From NCBI GenBank assembly GCA_037045535.1, contig JBAOHI010000077.1, positions 62,001-126,000 of the forward strand: a stretch of 64,000 nucleotides of DNA, given 5' to 3'. The stretch is from Competibacter_A sp037045535. GTDB lineage: Bacteria; Pseudomonadota; Gammaproteobacteria; Competibacterales; Competibacteraceae. The stretch's first letter is position 1; the number at the start of each line of letters is the position of its first letter. Both the position numbers and the translations under genes were made by a program. Of this stretch, positions 53,936-62,400 are shown piece by piece. The notes under the pieces are model-generated. The model saw only the letters and a program-made list of their open reading frames with translations. It had not been told where the DNA came from and ran no database searches.

Positions 53936-55084
53936 TTAGGGCGCTGGGACCGCCACGCGGTTGGCGGGAACGATCTGCGGCTGATAAGCGAACACCTCAC
54001 GGCTCGTGGCATCGACCGATACTTTCAGCCATTGCACATCGTTGGTGCCGTTCGCCTGGTTGTCGCCAAAGGTTTCGACTCGCGTAAAGTTTTCCAGGCG
54101 CCGCCCGCCCGCATCCAGAAACGGCTTATCGACGCGGAAATAATGCGAATCGCCATGGACATAGGCAACCGGCTTACGGAACGCGACGACCTCGTCGCGC
54201 AGCGCGAGAAGGAATTCCTTGAAACCATCGGTGCCGGAGTCCGTCCCCGCTGGCGTCTTCTCTACCAGCGTTTTCGGGTCGCGCAGCGGCGCTCGGTTCG
54301 GGTCGTTGAGATCCCAACCGGGGTTCGCCTGCGAAATCAACATGACGGCCACCGAATTGCGCGTTTTTGCCTGCTCGAAGGTTTCCTTCATCCACTGAAT
54401 ATTCGCCGCATTGCGGGCAGCGTACTCGTTGGGATCGGGAGCGACATCGCACAGGTTGTTGCACGAGCCCTGAACGTTCAGGGTGGCGTAGGTCACCCGA
54501 CCGACGGTCCAGCGACGGTTCTCGACGCACGGCACAAAGGTTCCATTGGCGCTTAGGCAAAGTGGGTCCATCTGCACCGCTTGGCGCAATTTACGCTGCC
54601 CCAGAGAGAACGACGTACTGAAAAAGAGGGCGCGCTCCTTATCGAGTTGCGCCAACGAGTTGTAGCCGGCAGTGCGATCGCAGTCGGTCCAATCGTTATC
54701 GCCTGGCGTAAACATGGCTGGAGCCTTGAGTGAATTGAGATAACCCAGCGCCTTGGTATAAACGGCATCCGTGCACTCGCTACTACCTGCCTTGAGATCG
54801 CCATCGTGGACCGTGAACGCCAAGCGTTGCGCGTTCATGTCGCCGATAAGCGCCACCACGCCCACTTCCTGGACCGCCGAATAGGGTAAATCCCCCCATA
54901 AACCAATCGCATAGCTAGAACCGTTTCCATCGTCACGGCCCTGGTCATTGCCATCATCGGCATTCGCACAACCCAGAGCGATCATCGCCAAGAATGGTAC
55001 GGTAACGGCTTTCATACACGCCTGGCGCAATTTCCACATGCCCCCGGCTTGCCGGTCCTGCCTATCATTGTGACTTTTCGTCAT
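53936..55084 (-). CDS. Exported metallophosphoesterase-like protein
   Basis: The 382-residue protein has a lipoprotein-type signal (VTVPFLAMIALGCANA) after a basic N-terminus. The ATG at 55084 is preceded by GAGG. Motifs fit the calcineurin-like phosphoesterase fold: GLWGDLPYS, HDGDLKAGSSEC, TPGDNDWTDCDR and YVHGDSHYF near the end, in the order D.., GD, GDN(D), H.GH-like. Many Cys are present. It converges on the PhoX-like gene, so two phosphate-releasing enzymes sit side by side, although a Pho-box was not identified. Confidence 0.82.
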   Translation of the reverse strand: MTKSHNDRQDRQAGGMWKLRQACMKAVTVPFLAMIALGCANADDGNDQGRDDGNGSSYAIGLWGDLPYSAVQEVGVVALIGDMNAQRLAFTVHDGDLKAGSSECTDAVYTKALGYLNSLKAPAMFTPGDNDWTDCDRTAGYNSLAQLDKERALFFSTSFSLGQRKLRQAVQMDPLCLSANGTFVPCVENRRWTVGRVTYATLNVQGSCNNLCDVAPDPNEYAARNAANIQWMKETFEQAKTRNSVAVMLISQANPGWDLNDPNRAPLRDPKTLVEKTPAGTDSGTDGFKEFLLALRDEVVAFRKPVAYVHGDSHYFRVDKPFLDAGGRRLENFTRVETFGDNQANGTNDVQWLKVSVDATSREVFAYQPQIVPANRVAVPAP

Positions 55085-55259
55085 GATGTCCTCACATCGG
55101 AAAAAGTGGCTCGGTATTCATCCGCAAATCGGCCACCACCCCCCAAAGGCGCGCATTCGGCCCGATTCGCGCCAGCGAATCTAGGGGGGTTTCTTGACAA
55201 ATAAATGACAAGGACATCACAGGGATCGGTTTTTATCCCTGAAGTGGGGCGAGAACGGC

Positions 55260-55403
55260 TTATCCGCGCCTGGCGATCTGACGAGCAAGCCGGTTCCAGC
55301 AGTAGGCTATGGTTCGGAACCACCCCTGATAGGATTCATCGGGACGTGCTCCAGGCCGATTGGCCGCGCTCATGATCAGGCAAAAAGCGATATAAGGTTC
55401 CAT
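55260..55403 (-). CDS. Small hypothetical protein
   Basis: A 47-residue frame starting at ATG 55403 with GAGGAG eight bases upstream. The product (MEPYIAFCLIMSAAN... ending RLARQIARRG) has a short hydrophobic start and a basic tail. No family is recognised. The good ribosome binding site and its tandem position after another small gene support it. Confidence 0.5.
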   Translation of the reverse strand: MEPYIAFCLIMSAANRPGARPDESYQGWFRTIAYCWNRLARQIARRG

Positions 55404-55468
55404 GGTGCTTCTCCTCGTGATTCGGATATTGGATCGGTAACGATTCACAGATCGTTGAGTGCAAATCA

Positions 55469-55645
55469 TCAAGACGCGAAATGCTGTTGCGGGTACATGA
55501 TGAATCGGGCATTCGCCAGCTTCGCCAAGCGGTTTTGAAACGCCTCCTGCTCTTCCAGGCTCGGCATCCGATGGCCAATACCCTGATCCTGGTTCCGGAC
55601 AGCGCGGTTCCAAATTGTTTTCCAGTAGAGTTGTTCGATTGGCAT
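55469..55645 (-). CDS. Small hypothetical protein
   Basis: A 58-residue frame from ATG 55645 (GAGGA upstream) to 55469. The product begins MPIEQLYWKTIWNRAV and continues SLEEQEAFQNRLAKLANARF. It looks helical and amphipathic with plausible composition. No family is recognised. It lies 65 bases upstream of the 47-residue gene on the same strand; together they look like a tiny operon. Confidence 0.5.
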   Translation of the reverse strand: MPIEQLYWKTIWNRAVRNQDQGIGHRMPSLEEQEAFQNRLAKLANARFIMYPQQHFAS

Positions 55646-55888
55646 GGCGAGGTCCTCGGCAAGTCGATGGCTAACCTATTTGCAAACCGGACACCAAAAC
55701 TTGGCTGAATCGCGTAAATTATCTTAATATATTGATATTAATATAATTTATTTTTTAACAACCGCCAATATTTCTAGCCGAAGCTTTAATTTTGGCTTGC
55801 TATTCCCAACGGATTGTGAAATTCCCACGTTGTCGGAAAAGCCCATCCTGGACCGGACCGTTCATCTTGATACGCATGGACGATGCAA

Positions 55889-56761
55889 TCACCCGTGAAG
55901 TTTCTCCCGCAACAACGCCGTGAAGGCGTCCCGCGCCGGATGACGCGACCGATCATGCCGCCAGACCAGCAAGGTTTCGGTGCGGGCGACCGCAGGCGGC
56001 GTGGGGTGCGCGCGGATCGTGCCGGCGACCAGATGCGAATCGAGCACCGAACGCGGCAACAAGCTAAAACCCATACCGGCGGCGACGCACCCGATGATCG
56101 CTTCAAAAGCGCCAAATTCGTTGATTCGGCTGACGGTGATTCCCGCGCCGCGCAGCCAGTCGATCAACCGCTGGCGGTAGCTGCATCCCTCGCGAAAGGT
56201 GCAGATCGACACGGTATCGAGCTGGCGTGGGTCGGCGACGGTCGGGTGATCGGCGGCGCTCACTAGGATCAGTTCTTCGATCACCGCGACGGCGACGGCC
56301 AGTTCCGGGTGATGCACCGGCGCGGCCACCAACGCCAAGTCGATGCGATGATGCAGCACGTCCTGCAAAAGTTGCTGGGTCGGCGCCGCTTGCAGGCGCA
56401 AATCCACCTCTGGGTAACGGCGGCGAAACGCCGCCAATAACAGCGGCAGACGGGCAGCGGCGGTGGTTTCCATGGAGCCCAGACGCAGCAATCCCTTGGG
56501 GGTATCAAAGGCGCGAATCGCCTCCCGCGCTTCCTCGGCCAGCACCAGCAAGCGTTCGGCGTAGTCCAGCAACAGGCGGCCCGCCGGAGTGATGACCAGT
56601 CGGCGGTTGATGCGGTCGAACAGCGCGATATCCAGCAGTTCCTCCAACTGGCGGATGCGGGTGGTGACGTTGGATTGCACGGTATGCAAGCGCTCGGCGG
56701 CGCGAGTCACACTCCCTTCTTCGGCGACGGCGCGGAAAACACGCAGGGCAGCGAGATCCAT
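55889..56761 (-). CDS. LysR-family transcriptional regulator
   Basis: The 290-residue protein has the LysR helix-turn-helix (FRAVAEEGSVTRAAERLHTVQSNVTTRIRQLEE) shortened in this description, and a ligand-binding domain with two periplasmic-binding-like lobes. It is divergent from the MFS gene at 56869, with 107 bases between starts, so it very probably controls that gene and itself. A palindrome ATGAATT...AATTCAT in the gap is the likely operator. The inducer is not evident. Confidence 0.93.
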   Translation of the reverse strand: MDLAALRVFRAVAEEGSVTRAAERLHTVQSNVTTRIRQLEELLDIALFDRINRRLVITPAGRLLLDYAERLLVLAEEAREAIRAFDTPKGLLRLGSMETTAAARLPLLLAAFRRRYPEVDLRLQAAPTQQLLQDVLHHRIDLALVAAPVHHPELAVAVAVIEELILVSAADHPTVADPRQLDTVSICTFREGCSYRQRLIDWLRGAGITVSRINEFGAFEAIIGCVAAGMGFSLLPRSVLDSHLVAGTIRAHPTPPAVARTETLLVWRHDRSRHPARDAFTALLREKLHG

Positions 56762-56778
56762 AATGTTCTCTTCAAGAG

Positions 56779-56802
56779 ATGAATTTGATCAAATCAATTC
56801 AT
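56779..56802. promoter_or_regulatory. Candidate LysR operator
   Basis: ATGAATTTGATCAAATCAATTCAT has outer arms ATGAATT/AATTCAT and an inner perfect palindrome TTTGATCAAA. It sits between the divergent LysR and MFS genes, close to the LysR start, in the position where LysR proteins usually bind. Function is inferred. Confidence 0.6.
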
Positions 56803-56868
56803 TTTACGCGAACAGTGATCAGGCACTACCTTAGGCGGTATCGTCAACGCAACTCGGAAGGCGCCGCC

Positions 56869-58071
56869 ATGAATACCCAGTGTTTGCCTTTGATCCCTGA
56901 CCGCGCCCCATCACCGGCCATGATCGCGGTCGCCGGGTTGTCCGTGCTGGCCTTGGCCATGGGCATCGGCCGTTTCGCCTTCACCGCCCTGTTGCCTTTG
57001 GCTAAAGAACAGGGTTTGCTGACTTTGAGTTCGGCGGGCTGGTTGGCGGCGGGCAACTATGGCGGCTATCTGGTGGGGGCTTTGTGGGTCGTGCGCAGTC
57101 GCTCGGCACACGCGGCACGACGCTTGGGTATTGGACTGATGTTCAGCGTTGTCACGACGCTGGCGATGGGTTGGGAGCTTGGTTTGGCGGGGTGGATGGC
57201 GGTGCGGTTCGTCGCCGGTGTGGCCAGCGCCTGGGTCTATATCTATGCGACCGGAATCATGCTGCGCGCCCTGGTTCATGCGCACGCCAGCGGTTGGAGC
57301 GCCTTGCATTATCCAGGGGTCGGCGCGGGCATCGTCTTCTCCGCGTGCGTCGCTCAGTTTTTGCTCAATCGAGGCGCGGCAACCGCTTGGGGCTGGTGGA
57401 CGCTTGGCGGTTTTGCGGCGCTGGTGGCGCTGCCAGCCGCCGCCGTGCTGATTCGAGCCGAATTGTCCATCACGGCGACGCATTCCGCGCCGACCAGTGC
57501 GGCTCATGGCGTGACAGTTCATCCACCCTTGGGCTGGATGGCGGCGGCTTATGGTTTGGCCGGTTTTGGCTACATCGTCAACGCCACTTTCTTGCCGACC
57601 TTGCTGCGCACGCAACCCGACGTGGCTGATGCGGCATTGACCGGCTGGCTGGTGGTCGGGTTGGCCGCGTTACCGGCAACGGCGTTGTGGATTCGTCTCG
57701 GGTTATGGATCGGCGCTTATCCGGCCTTGATCGCTTGCACTTTGCTTGAAGCTGCCGGCGTCGCGTTGCCAGTCCTCTGGCCGGGGCAGTATCTGACCGC
57801 CTTGGCCGGTGCGGCGTTGCTGGGCGGCACGTTCATGGGGATCGCCGGTCTGGCCCAGTGGTTGGTGCGAGTGCCCGATCCGCAAGCGACCAGTCGACGC
57901 ATCGGTTTCGTCACCGCTTGTTATGGCATCGGCCAAATCGCCGGCCCGCTGGCGACCTCTGGATTGGCCCAAGGCAACGATCTGACGGCGCCCGTGCTGC
58001 TGGCGGCGGGTGCCCTGGTCCTCAGCGCCGGCCTGTTCGAAGTTTCCCGGCGCGTCGAGCGTCTGGTTTGA
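56869..58071 (+). CDS. YbfB/YjiJ-family MFS transporter
   Basis: From ATG 56869 the 400-residue protein has about 12 membrane segments. It begins with MIAVAGLSVLALAMGIGRFAFTALLPL, the hallmark (GIGRFAFT) of the YbfB/YjiJ family. An upstream in-frame start at 56779 would place coding sequence across the LysR/MFS control region and is rejected. Substrate is unknown. It is followed closely by a tautomerase gene and divergent from its LysR regulator, so the set may handle an aromatic or related compound. Confidence 0.9.
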   Translation: MNTQCLPLIPDRAPSPAMIAVAGLSVLALAMGIGRFAFTALLPLAKEQGLLTLSSAGWLAAGNYGGYLVGALWVVRSRSAHAARRLGIGLMFSVVTTLAMGWELGLAGWMAVRFVAGVASAWVYIYATGIMLRALVHAHASGWSALHYPGVGAGIVFSACVAQFLLNRGAATAWGWWTLGGFAALVALPAAAVLIRAELSITATHSAPTSAAHGVTVHPPLGWMAAAYGLAGFGYIVNATFLPTLLRTQPDVADAALTGWLVVGLAALPATALWIRLGLWIGAYPALIACTLLEAAGVALPVLWPGQYLTALAGAALLGGTFMGIAGLAQWLVRVPDPQATSRRIGFVTACYGIGQIAGPLATSGLAQGNDLTAPVLLAAGALVLSAGLFEVSRRVERLV

Positions 58072-58094
58072 ATCTCTGTTTGGAGGAAAACGAC

Positions 58095-58299
58095 ATGCCT
58101 TATGTCAATATCAAGATTACCCGAGAAAGCGTCACGGCGGCAGCAGAAAGCCCAGCTGATCGTCGGCGTGACCGAGTTGCTGCGCGAGGTGCTGGACAAG
58201 AATCCGGCCACCACGGTAGTGGTAATCGACGAGGTGGATACCGACAACTGGGGAATTGGCGGCGAAACGGTGACGGTGCGGCGCGCGCGTGGGTCTTGA
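58095..58299 (+). pseudogene. 4-oxalocrotonate tautomerase-like, one frameshift
   Basis: ATG 58095 (TGGAGG upstream) gives PYVNIKITRE with the catalytic N-terminal Pro. The frame is then lost, and the correct continuation QKAQLIVGVTELLREVLDKN and VVVIDEVDTDNWGIGGE is in another frame. Removing one G near 58140 (ACGGCGGCAGCAG) restores a ~67-residue tautomerase. These enzymes isomerise keto-enol acids; association with the MFS/LysR pair fits a small-molecule degradation or detoxification unit. Confidence 0.8.
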
Positions 58300-58436
58300 G
58301 TCTGACTTTCGCCCGATTTTTCCTTCGGTGAGGGCATGTATTGATACGTAAGCGGCTGTTTTGTGAGCGTGATCATGTACTATTGTCACAATCATCGAAT
58401 GATTCTCAAGGCTGTTGTTATCCACATGGACAATAA

Positions 58437-59286
58437 GAACGTGTTCACGATCTTCTGTTGAGTCTGCGAACATCGGGGGATGCGTACGAAGAGATACCCC
58501 AGTGACATCAGTAGAGAACAGTTTGGGCCAATTTTGCCGCTGCTGGAGCAGGCCAGGCGCAAAACCAAGCCCCGGACGGTAGACCTGTACGAGGTGTTTT
58601 GCGCCGTGCTATACCTGTTACGCACGGGCTGCCAGTGGCGAGCGCTGCCCAGTGACTTTCCCAAGTGGCGCACGGTGCATTCGTACTTCGCCAAGTGGAG
58701 CGAGCCGGGCCAGGATGGAATGAGCCTGCTGGAGCAGGCATTAAAAAAATCAGGTTGGCGCGGCCCGCGAGAGACAGGGGCGCAACGCCTCCAGCACGCT
58801 CTTGATCGTGGACGCACAGAGTGTGAAGAACACGGACACAGCGGGCCTGAAGGGCTATGACGCAGGCAAGAAGGTCTCGGGCATCAAGCGCCACATCGCG
58901 GTGGATACCCAGGGGTTGCCGCATGCGGTGGCGGTGACCACGGCAGAGGTCACTGACCGCAAGGGAGCCTTGCAGGCCTTCAAGCGCTGCAAGGCAGCGC
59001 TGAACCGAGTGCAAAGCGTGCTGACCGACAGCGGCTACACGGGCGAGCCCTTTGCGCGGGGCGTGCGCGAGGTGCTGGGCGAGCAGGTCACTGTGCAGAT
59101 TGCCAAACGCAGCGAGCTGCACACCTTCAAAGTCATGCCCAAGCGTTGGGTGGTGGAACGCAGCTTTGCTTGGCTGGACAAAAATCGCAGGCTATCGAAG
59201 AACTGCGAGCGCTGGCTCAATACCAGCCTGCAGTTCGTCCACTTGGCATTCCTGGCGTTGCTGCTCAGAAGATCGTGAACACGTTC
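58437..59286 (+). mobile_element. IS5-family (IS427 group) insertion sequence
   Basis: The element is 850 bases with perfect inverted ends: GAACGTGTTCACGATCTTCTG at the left and its complement ending at 59286. It is flanked by TAA at 58434-58436 and 59287-59289, the TNA target duplication typical of the IS427 group. The intact ends and duplication suggest a recent insertion downstream of the tautomerase gene. Confidence 0.93.
58480..59278 (+). CDS. IS5-family transposase in two frames
   Basis: The first frame (58480-58860) has the N-terminal domain (YEVFCAVLYLLRTGCQWRALP). The second has the DDE domain: IVDAQSVKNTD (first Asp), LTDSGYTG (second Asp) and WVVERSFAWLDKNRRLSKN (Glu with the Arg/Lys signature). 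The frames join at a run of seven A (58743-58749), where the second frame reads KNQVGAARERQGRN, the usual IS5 sequence. IS427 elements normally use translational frameshifting, so the break may be natural. The direction here needs +1 (or one A fewer). Confidence 0.9.
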
Positions 59287-59334
59287 TAAGAACCTCAGCT
59301 AGCATGACATTTGCGACTGGTGATCCCGAATACC

Positions 59335-59820
59335 ATGTCAAGAACTCCACCCATCTTGATGACCATTGCAGTGGGCCTCCTGCTGGCCTGTCATGCATTC
59401 TGGGGATGGGTGCCGATTCTCGACAGCGCCAACCTGGCGTTCCACGAAGCCGGACACCCCATCTTCGGCCTGTTTTCCAGTCGCTTGATGGTGTACGGCG
59501 GTACCCTGATGCAACTGCTCTTGCCCGCCGCCTGCGCCTGGGAGTGCTATCGCCGAGAACAGCTTTACGGGTTTTACGCCTGTCTGATCTGGATAGGAGA
59601 AAATCTATTGAACATCGCCAGATACATGGCGGATGCTCGCGCCCACCAATTACCACTGGTCGGCGGGCTGGACCCGGAGGTTTTTCACGATTGGACTGAA
59701 ATTCTAAGTCGATGGGGTCTTTTGAACCACGACACCACCCTCGCATTCCTGACGCGAGTCGGCGCCGTGGCGTTGATGCTATGGGTGGTCAAGCGATGCT
59801 GGACAGTCTCTTCCGTTTGA
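59335..59820 (+). CDS. Hypothetical membrane protein with HEAGH motif
   Basis: From ATG 59335 the 161-residue protein has three to four membrane segments. Near the start of the second it carries FHEAGHPIFGLF, an HExxH-type zinc site as in membrane metalloproteases (M50-like), but the family is not one I can name and no PDZ or NPDG motif is seen. A late DWTEILSRWG segment is soluble. It lies 48 bases after the IS5 element. Confidence 0.6.
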   Translation: MSRTPPILMTIAVGLLLACHAFWGWVPILDSANLAFHEAGHPIFGLFSSRLMVYGGTLMQLLLPAACAWECYRREQLYGFYACLIWIGENLLNIARYMADARAHQLPLVGGLDPEVFHDWTEILSRWGLLNHDTTLAFLTRVGAVALMLWVVKRCWTVSSV

Positions 59821-59827
59821 GCGTGGC

Positions 59828-60499
59828 TCAACTTCCTTGTAGAAAAAACCATAAGGGAACAGGCGCAATGGCGATCGCCAAAACCATAAGGTACCCATGA
59901 AACGGAATGATTTTGCTCATACCGGCAACAAGACCAATACCACCGCCGCCACCGATAAGAGCGTTGCCCGGCAAATTCACGACGACCGCAATGGCGAGGT
60001 ATCGGTGGTGCAAAAGAAATGGAGCGATTCTTGATGGTGCTTTTTCATACAGGAATTCGAGTCGCTCCTGTTGATTCAGGGATTCGAGTTGGCGCACCAG
60101 CGCACTTGCCTTGTAGAGATGAAGCCAATTGAGCAAGAGATCAATAAAACGAGAGGGAATTTTCCTTCCGATTGCAAAACTGACGGAAAGCGCCGCCAGT
60201 GTACAGAGATAAACCAGTATGGCCCCCTTGTTTCCTAGAAGCATCATCAATGCCAGACCGATTTCGATTCCCGGCATGAAGGGAGTCGCCATCAACACAA
60301 TATAAAGTACCACAGCCACCAACACGATGGCGTGCAGTATCGGCTCGTGGCGAGGAAACAATTGGAAATCAATCAAATGTGACAGCCATGTACCGCCCAC
60401 GTTCAGCGCCACGATGATGACCAATAAGACCATGAGCTTAAGAAAGCGAGCGGTCTTATAAGATACCGCTGATTCTTGGTACGTATCGATCATTTCCAT
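59828..60499 (-). CDS. VTT/DedA-like membrane protein
   Basis: The 223-residue protein has five or six hydrophobic stretches. The pattern PGIEIGLALMMLLG ... VNLPGNALIGGGGGIGLVAG resembles the VTT (SNARE-associated Golgi/DedA) fold, with paired Pro-Gly re-entrant segments. DedA-type proteins act in lipid carrier transport across the membrane. This one is short and diverged, so the assignment is tentative. It converges tightly on the HEAGH gene, leaving seven bases between stops. Confidence 0.6.
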   Translation of the reverse strand: MEMIDTYQESAVSYKTARFLKLMVLLVIIVALNVGGTWLSHLIDFQLFPRHEPILHAIVLVAVVLYIVLMATPFMPGIEIGLALMMLLGNKGAILVYLCTLAALSVSFAIGRKIPSRFIDLLLNWLHLYKASALVRQLESLNQQERLEFLYEKAPSRIAPFLLHHRYLAIAVVVNLPGNALIGGGGGIGLVAGMSKIIPFHGYLMVLAIAIAPVPLWFFLQGS

Positions 60500-60534
60500 G
60501 CCCCGAATACGAAACCACGGTTTTTTTCGGCTCC

Positions 60535-60954
60535 TTACTTCTTAAGCTTTCCCTTAAACCAATACTCTCTATGGATATCCCAATACCATCGTTCCTTGGT
60601 CCAAACAAAGGTCACCAAAGCCGTATCACCTTCCACAGATCCTCGCCAAACGATCTTACCATGCGATGGACTCGTCGTTACTGCTTCAAAGTGAATGGCA
60701 TTGCCCATGACAGTCGTTGAGTATTCACTGTCACCGAAATTATAAGGGTCGCAGGAAACGGATTTGAATCGACCATTCTCGAATATGATTTCCTCATGTT
60801 CATCGAGATCGAGTTCGCGGCCTTTTTCCCCATTGTTGCCCACAAAAGCCATTCCGTCCAACAGATGAGATATTTCTCCGGCATGTAGAGGACTCACCAC
60901 GAAAACATAGAGGGTGGCGATCAATACAGCGCCATGCGGTAATCGATTGGCCAT
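60535..60954 (-). CDS. Exported hypothetical protein
   Basis: I choose ATG 60954 because AGGAGG lies six bases upstream, giving 139 residues. Signal peptide GAVLIATLYVFVVSPLHAG is followed by a beta-rich mature domain of about 115 residues (GRELDLDEHEEIIFENGRFKS... WYWDIHREYWFKGKL). No family is recognised. It is probably co-transcribed with the DedA-like gene 36 bases downstream. Confidence 0.6.
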   Translation of the reverse strand: MANRLPHGAVLIATLYVFVVSPLHAGEISHLLDGMAFVGNNGEKGRELDLDEHEEIIFENGRFKSVSCDPYNFGDSEYSTTVMGNAIHFEAVTTSPSHGKIVWRGSVEGDTALVTFVWTKERWYWDIHREYWFKGKLKK

Positions 60955-61047
60955 GAAGAACCTCCTAATCATTGTCGATGGCGAGGTTCGGTGAGGCTTG
61001 TTCAAGGAACTGTCACGCCATCGACTTCATGTTAGATGGGTTGTTCA

Positions 61048-61527
61048 TCACAAATTCACTGGATTCTTTTCCTTGATGGTTGGCCACACCTCATTGGCTT
61101 TCTTGATGTTACCCGGAATATCCTTGGACCAGAGCTCAAACGCCTTTGGACCGGAGTTGATATACAGTTTGCCATCGACTATTTTCCAAGCATTTGGATC
61201 ACCGGTAATTTTCATACCACGCGTTACTCCAAACGCACAGAATCCACCGTAAGCGGGGGTATATCTTGCGGGATCGGTGAGAAATCGATCGCGATGATCG
61301 GTGGAGGCGAAGTGGTAAGTGGCACCCTCGGCGCTTGCCGTGTAGTCAGCGCTTCCCATGGTGGGTTTTGCATCCGTGAAATAAGCGACTGGATCATGCC
61401 CCTTGAGGGCGATGTCATGCTCGTCGACATCGACCGCAAAACCACTTGCCATGGCGGTTTGCATCGCCAGTAAGACGCTGGCATAGAGGATCGCAAGGAT
61501 CTGAAGAAGGAAAGATGAACTCGGCAT
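61048..61527 (-). CDS. Exported YHS-domain protein
   Basis: From ATG 61527 (GGAGG five bases upstream) the 159-residue protein has a signal peptide (FLLQILAILYASVLLAMQTAMA). A YHS domain follows: DPVAYFTD, then YHFASTDHRDRFLTDPARYTPAYGGFCAFGV with the single Cys typical of the group. YHS proteins occur with copper enzymes and metal transport. No metal-transport gene is adjacent. Confidence 0.85.
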   Translation of the reverse strand: MPSSSFLLQILAILYASVLLAMQTAMASGFAVDVDEHDIALKGHDPVAYFTDAKPTMGSADYTASAEGATYHFASTDHRDRFLTDPARYTPAYGGFCAFGVTRGMKITGDPNAWKIVDGKLYINSGPKAFELWSKDIPGNIKKANEVWPTIKEKNPVNL

Positions 61528-61747
61528 GCTGGCCTCCCATGAGCTGCTGTGGAAAATAGCACAACTCATTAGCTACTTTAGACTCGGCCTTGAACAATGC
61601 GGTTCAATATTTTTGCAGTCTCGAACAACATGATCATTCATCATTTTTGGTAGCTAACTTGCTATAAATAAAAAGAAATTATCAATATCAGGATTTCGCC
61701 ATCAATCGATGTAACATGCGGGCATGACCAATGGGTTACTACCTTTC

Positions 61748-62233
61748 TCAATCAGGTCCAAGATGCTTCCAACTCCGTTGTACGACGATGAACAACAAGG
61801 CCGTTGACCAGCCCACCAGCAAAATGCCATCCAGCGCCTCGACCCCGCTCAATAGACGCCATTCGGAGTCCATCAGGGTAATGTCGCCATAACCCAAGGT
61901 GGTGAAGGTGACCACGGAAAAGTACAGGGTCTTTTCAAAGGTATCGAATTGATCGCCAGGAAGCAGCAGGATGTAGATCAATGCCCACAGCGTGACTTCC
62001 ACGACATGCAACAATATAAGGACAATCGCGCTCCACATCACTGCGGGCAATGCCGTGTGTGGCTTGAAATTGCCATGATGATCACCGTAGCGTCGCACTG
62101 CGTAACGTATCCAATAAGTGGTTCCCATAGCGTGGAGAACTACCGTCAGCGCGACCAATGACACGGCAACGAGTAAGAGCATCAGCATGTCGAGGTTCTC
62201 GGGTTCTATTGCATTGGCTATTGAACATACCAT
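61748..62233 (-). CDS. Two-helix potassium channel-like protein
   Basis: A 161-residue membrane protein with an additional N-terminal helix (LDMLMLLLVAVSLVALTVVLHAM), an outer helix, a pore loop with the selectivity filter TTLGYGDIT, and an inner helix (GILLVGWSTALLFIVVQ). This is the Ion_trans_2 (KcsA-like) arrangement, and the TLGYGD filter indicates K+ selectivity. There is no regulatory domain. Flanked by unrelated small genes. Confidence 0.88.
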   Translation of the reverse strand: MVCSIANAIEPENLDMLMLLLVAVSLVALTVVLHAMGTTYWIRYAVRRYGDHHGNFKPHTALPAVMWSAIVLILLHVVEVTLWALIYILLLPGDQFDTFEKTLYFSVVTFTTLGYGDITLMDSEWRLLSGVEALDGILLVGWSTALLFIVVQRSWKHLGPD

Positions 62234-62400
62234 GCATAGTGGTTGTGCTGAGTTAGCGATCGAGTACGCGGAGTGGATCGCAAAAACTGCTCGGCGGTGC
62301 GGAACCTGGCGCGGCTGAAGCGGGAATTAGCGAGGAAGGCTTCGCGTGGCGGCGAGGCGCGATCTTGACGATTTCGCAGTTCCGCCGCCACGAATTTTTG

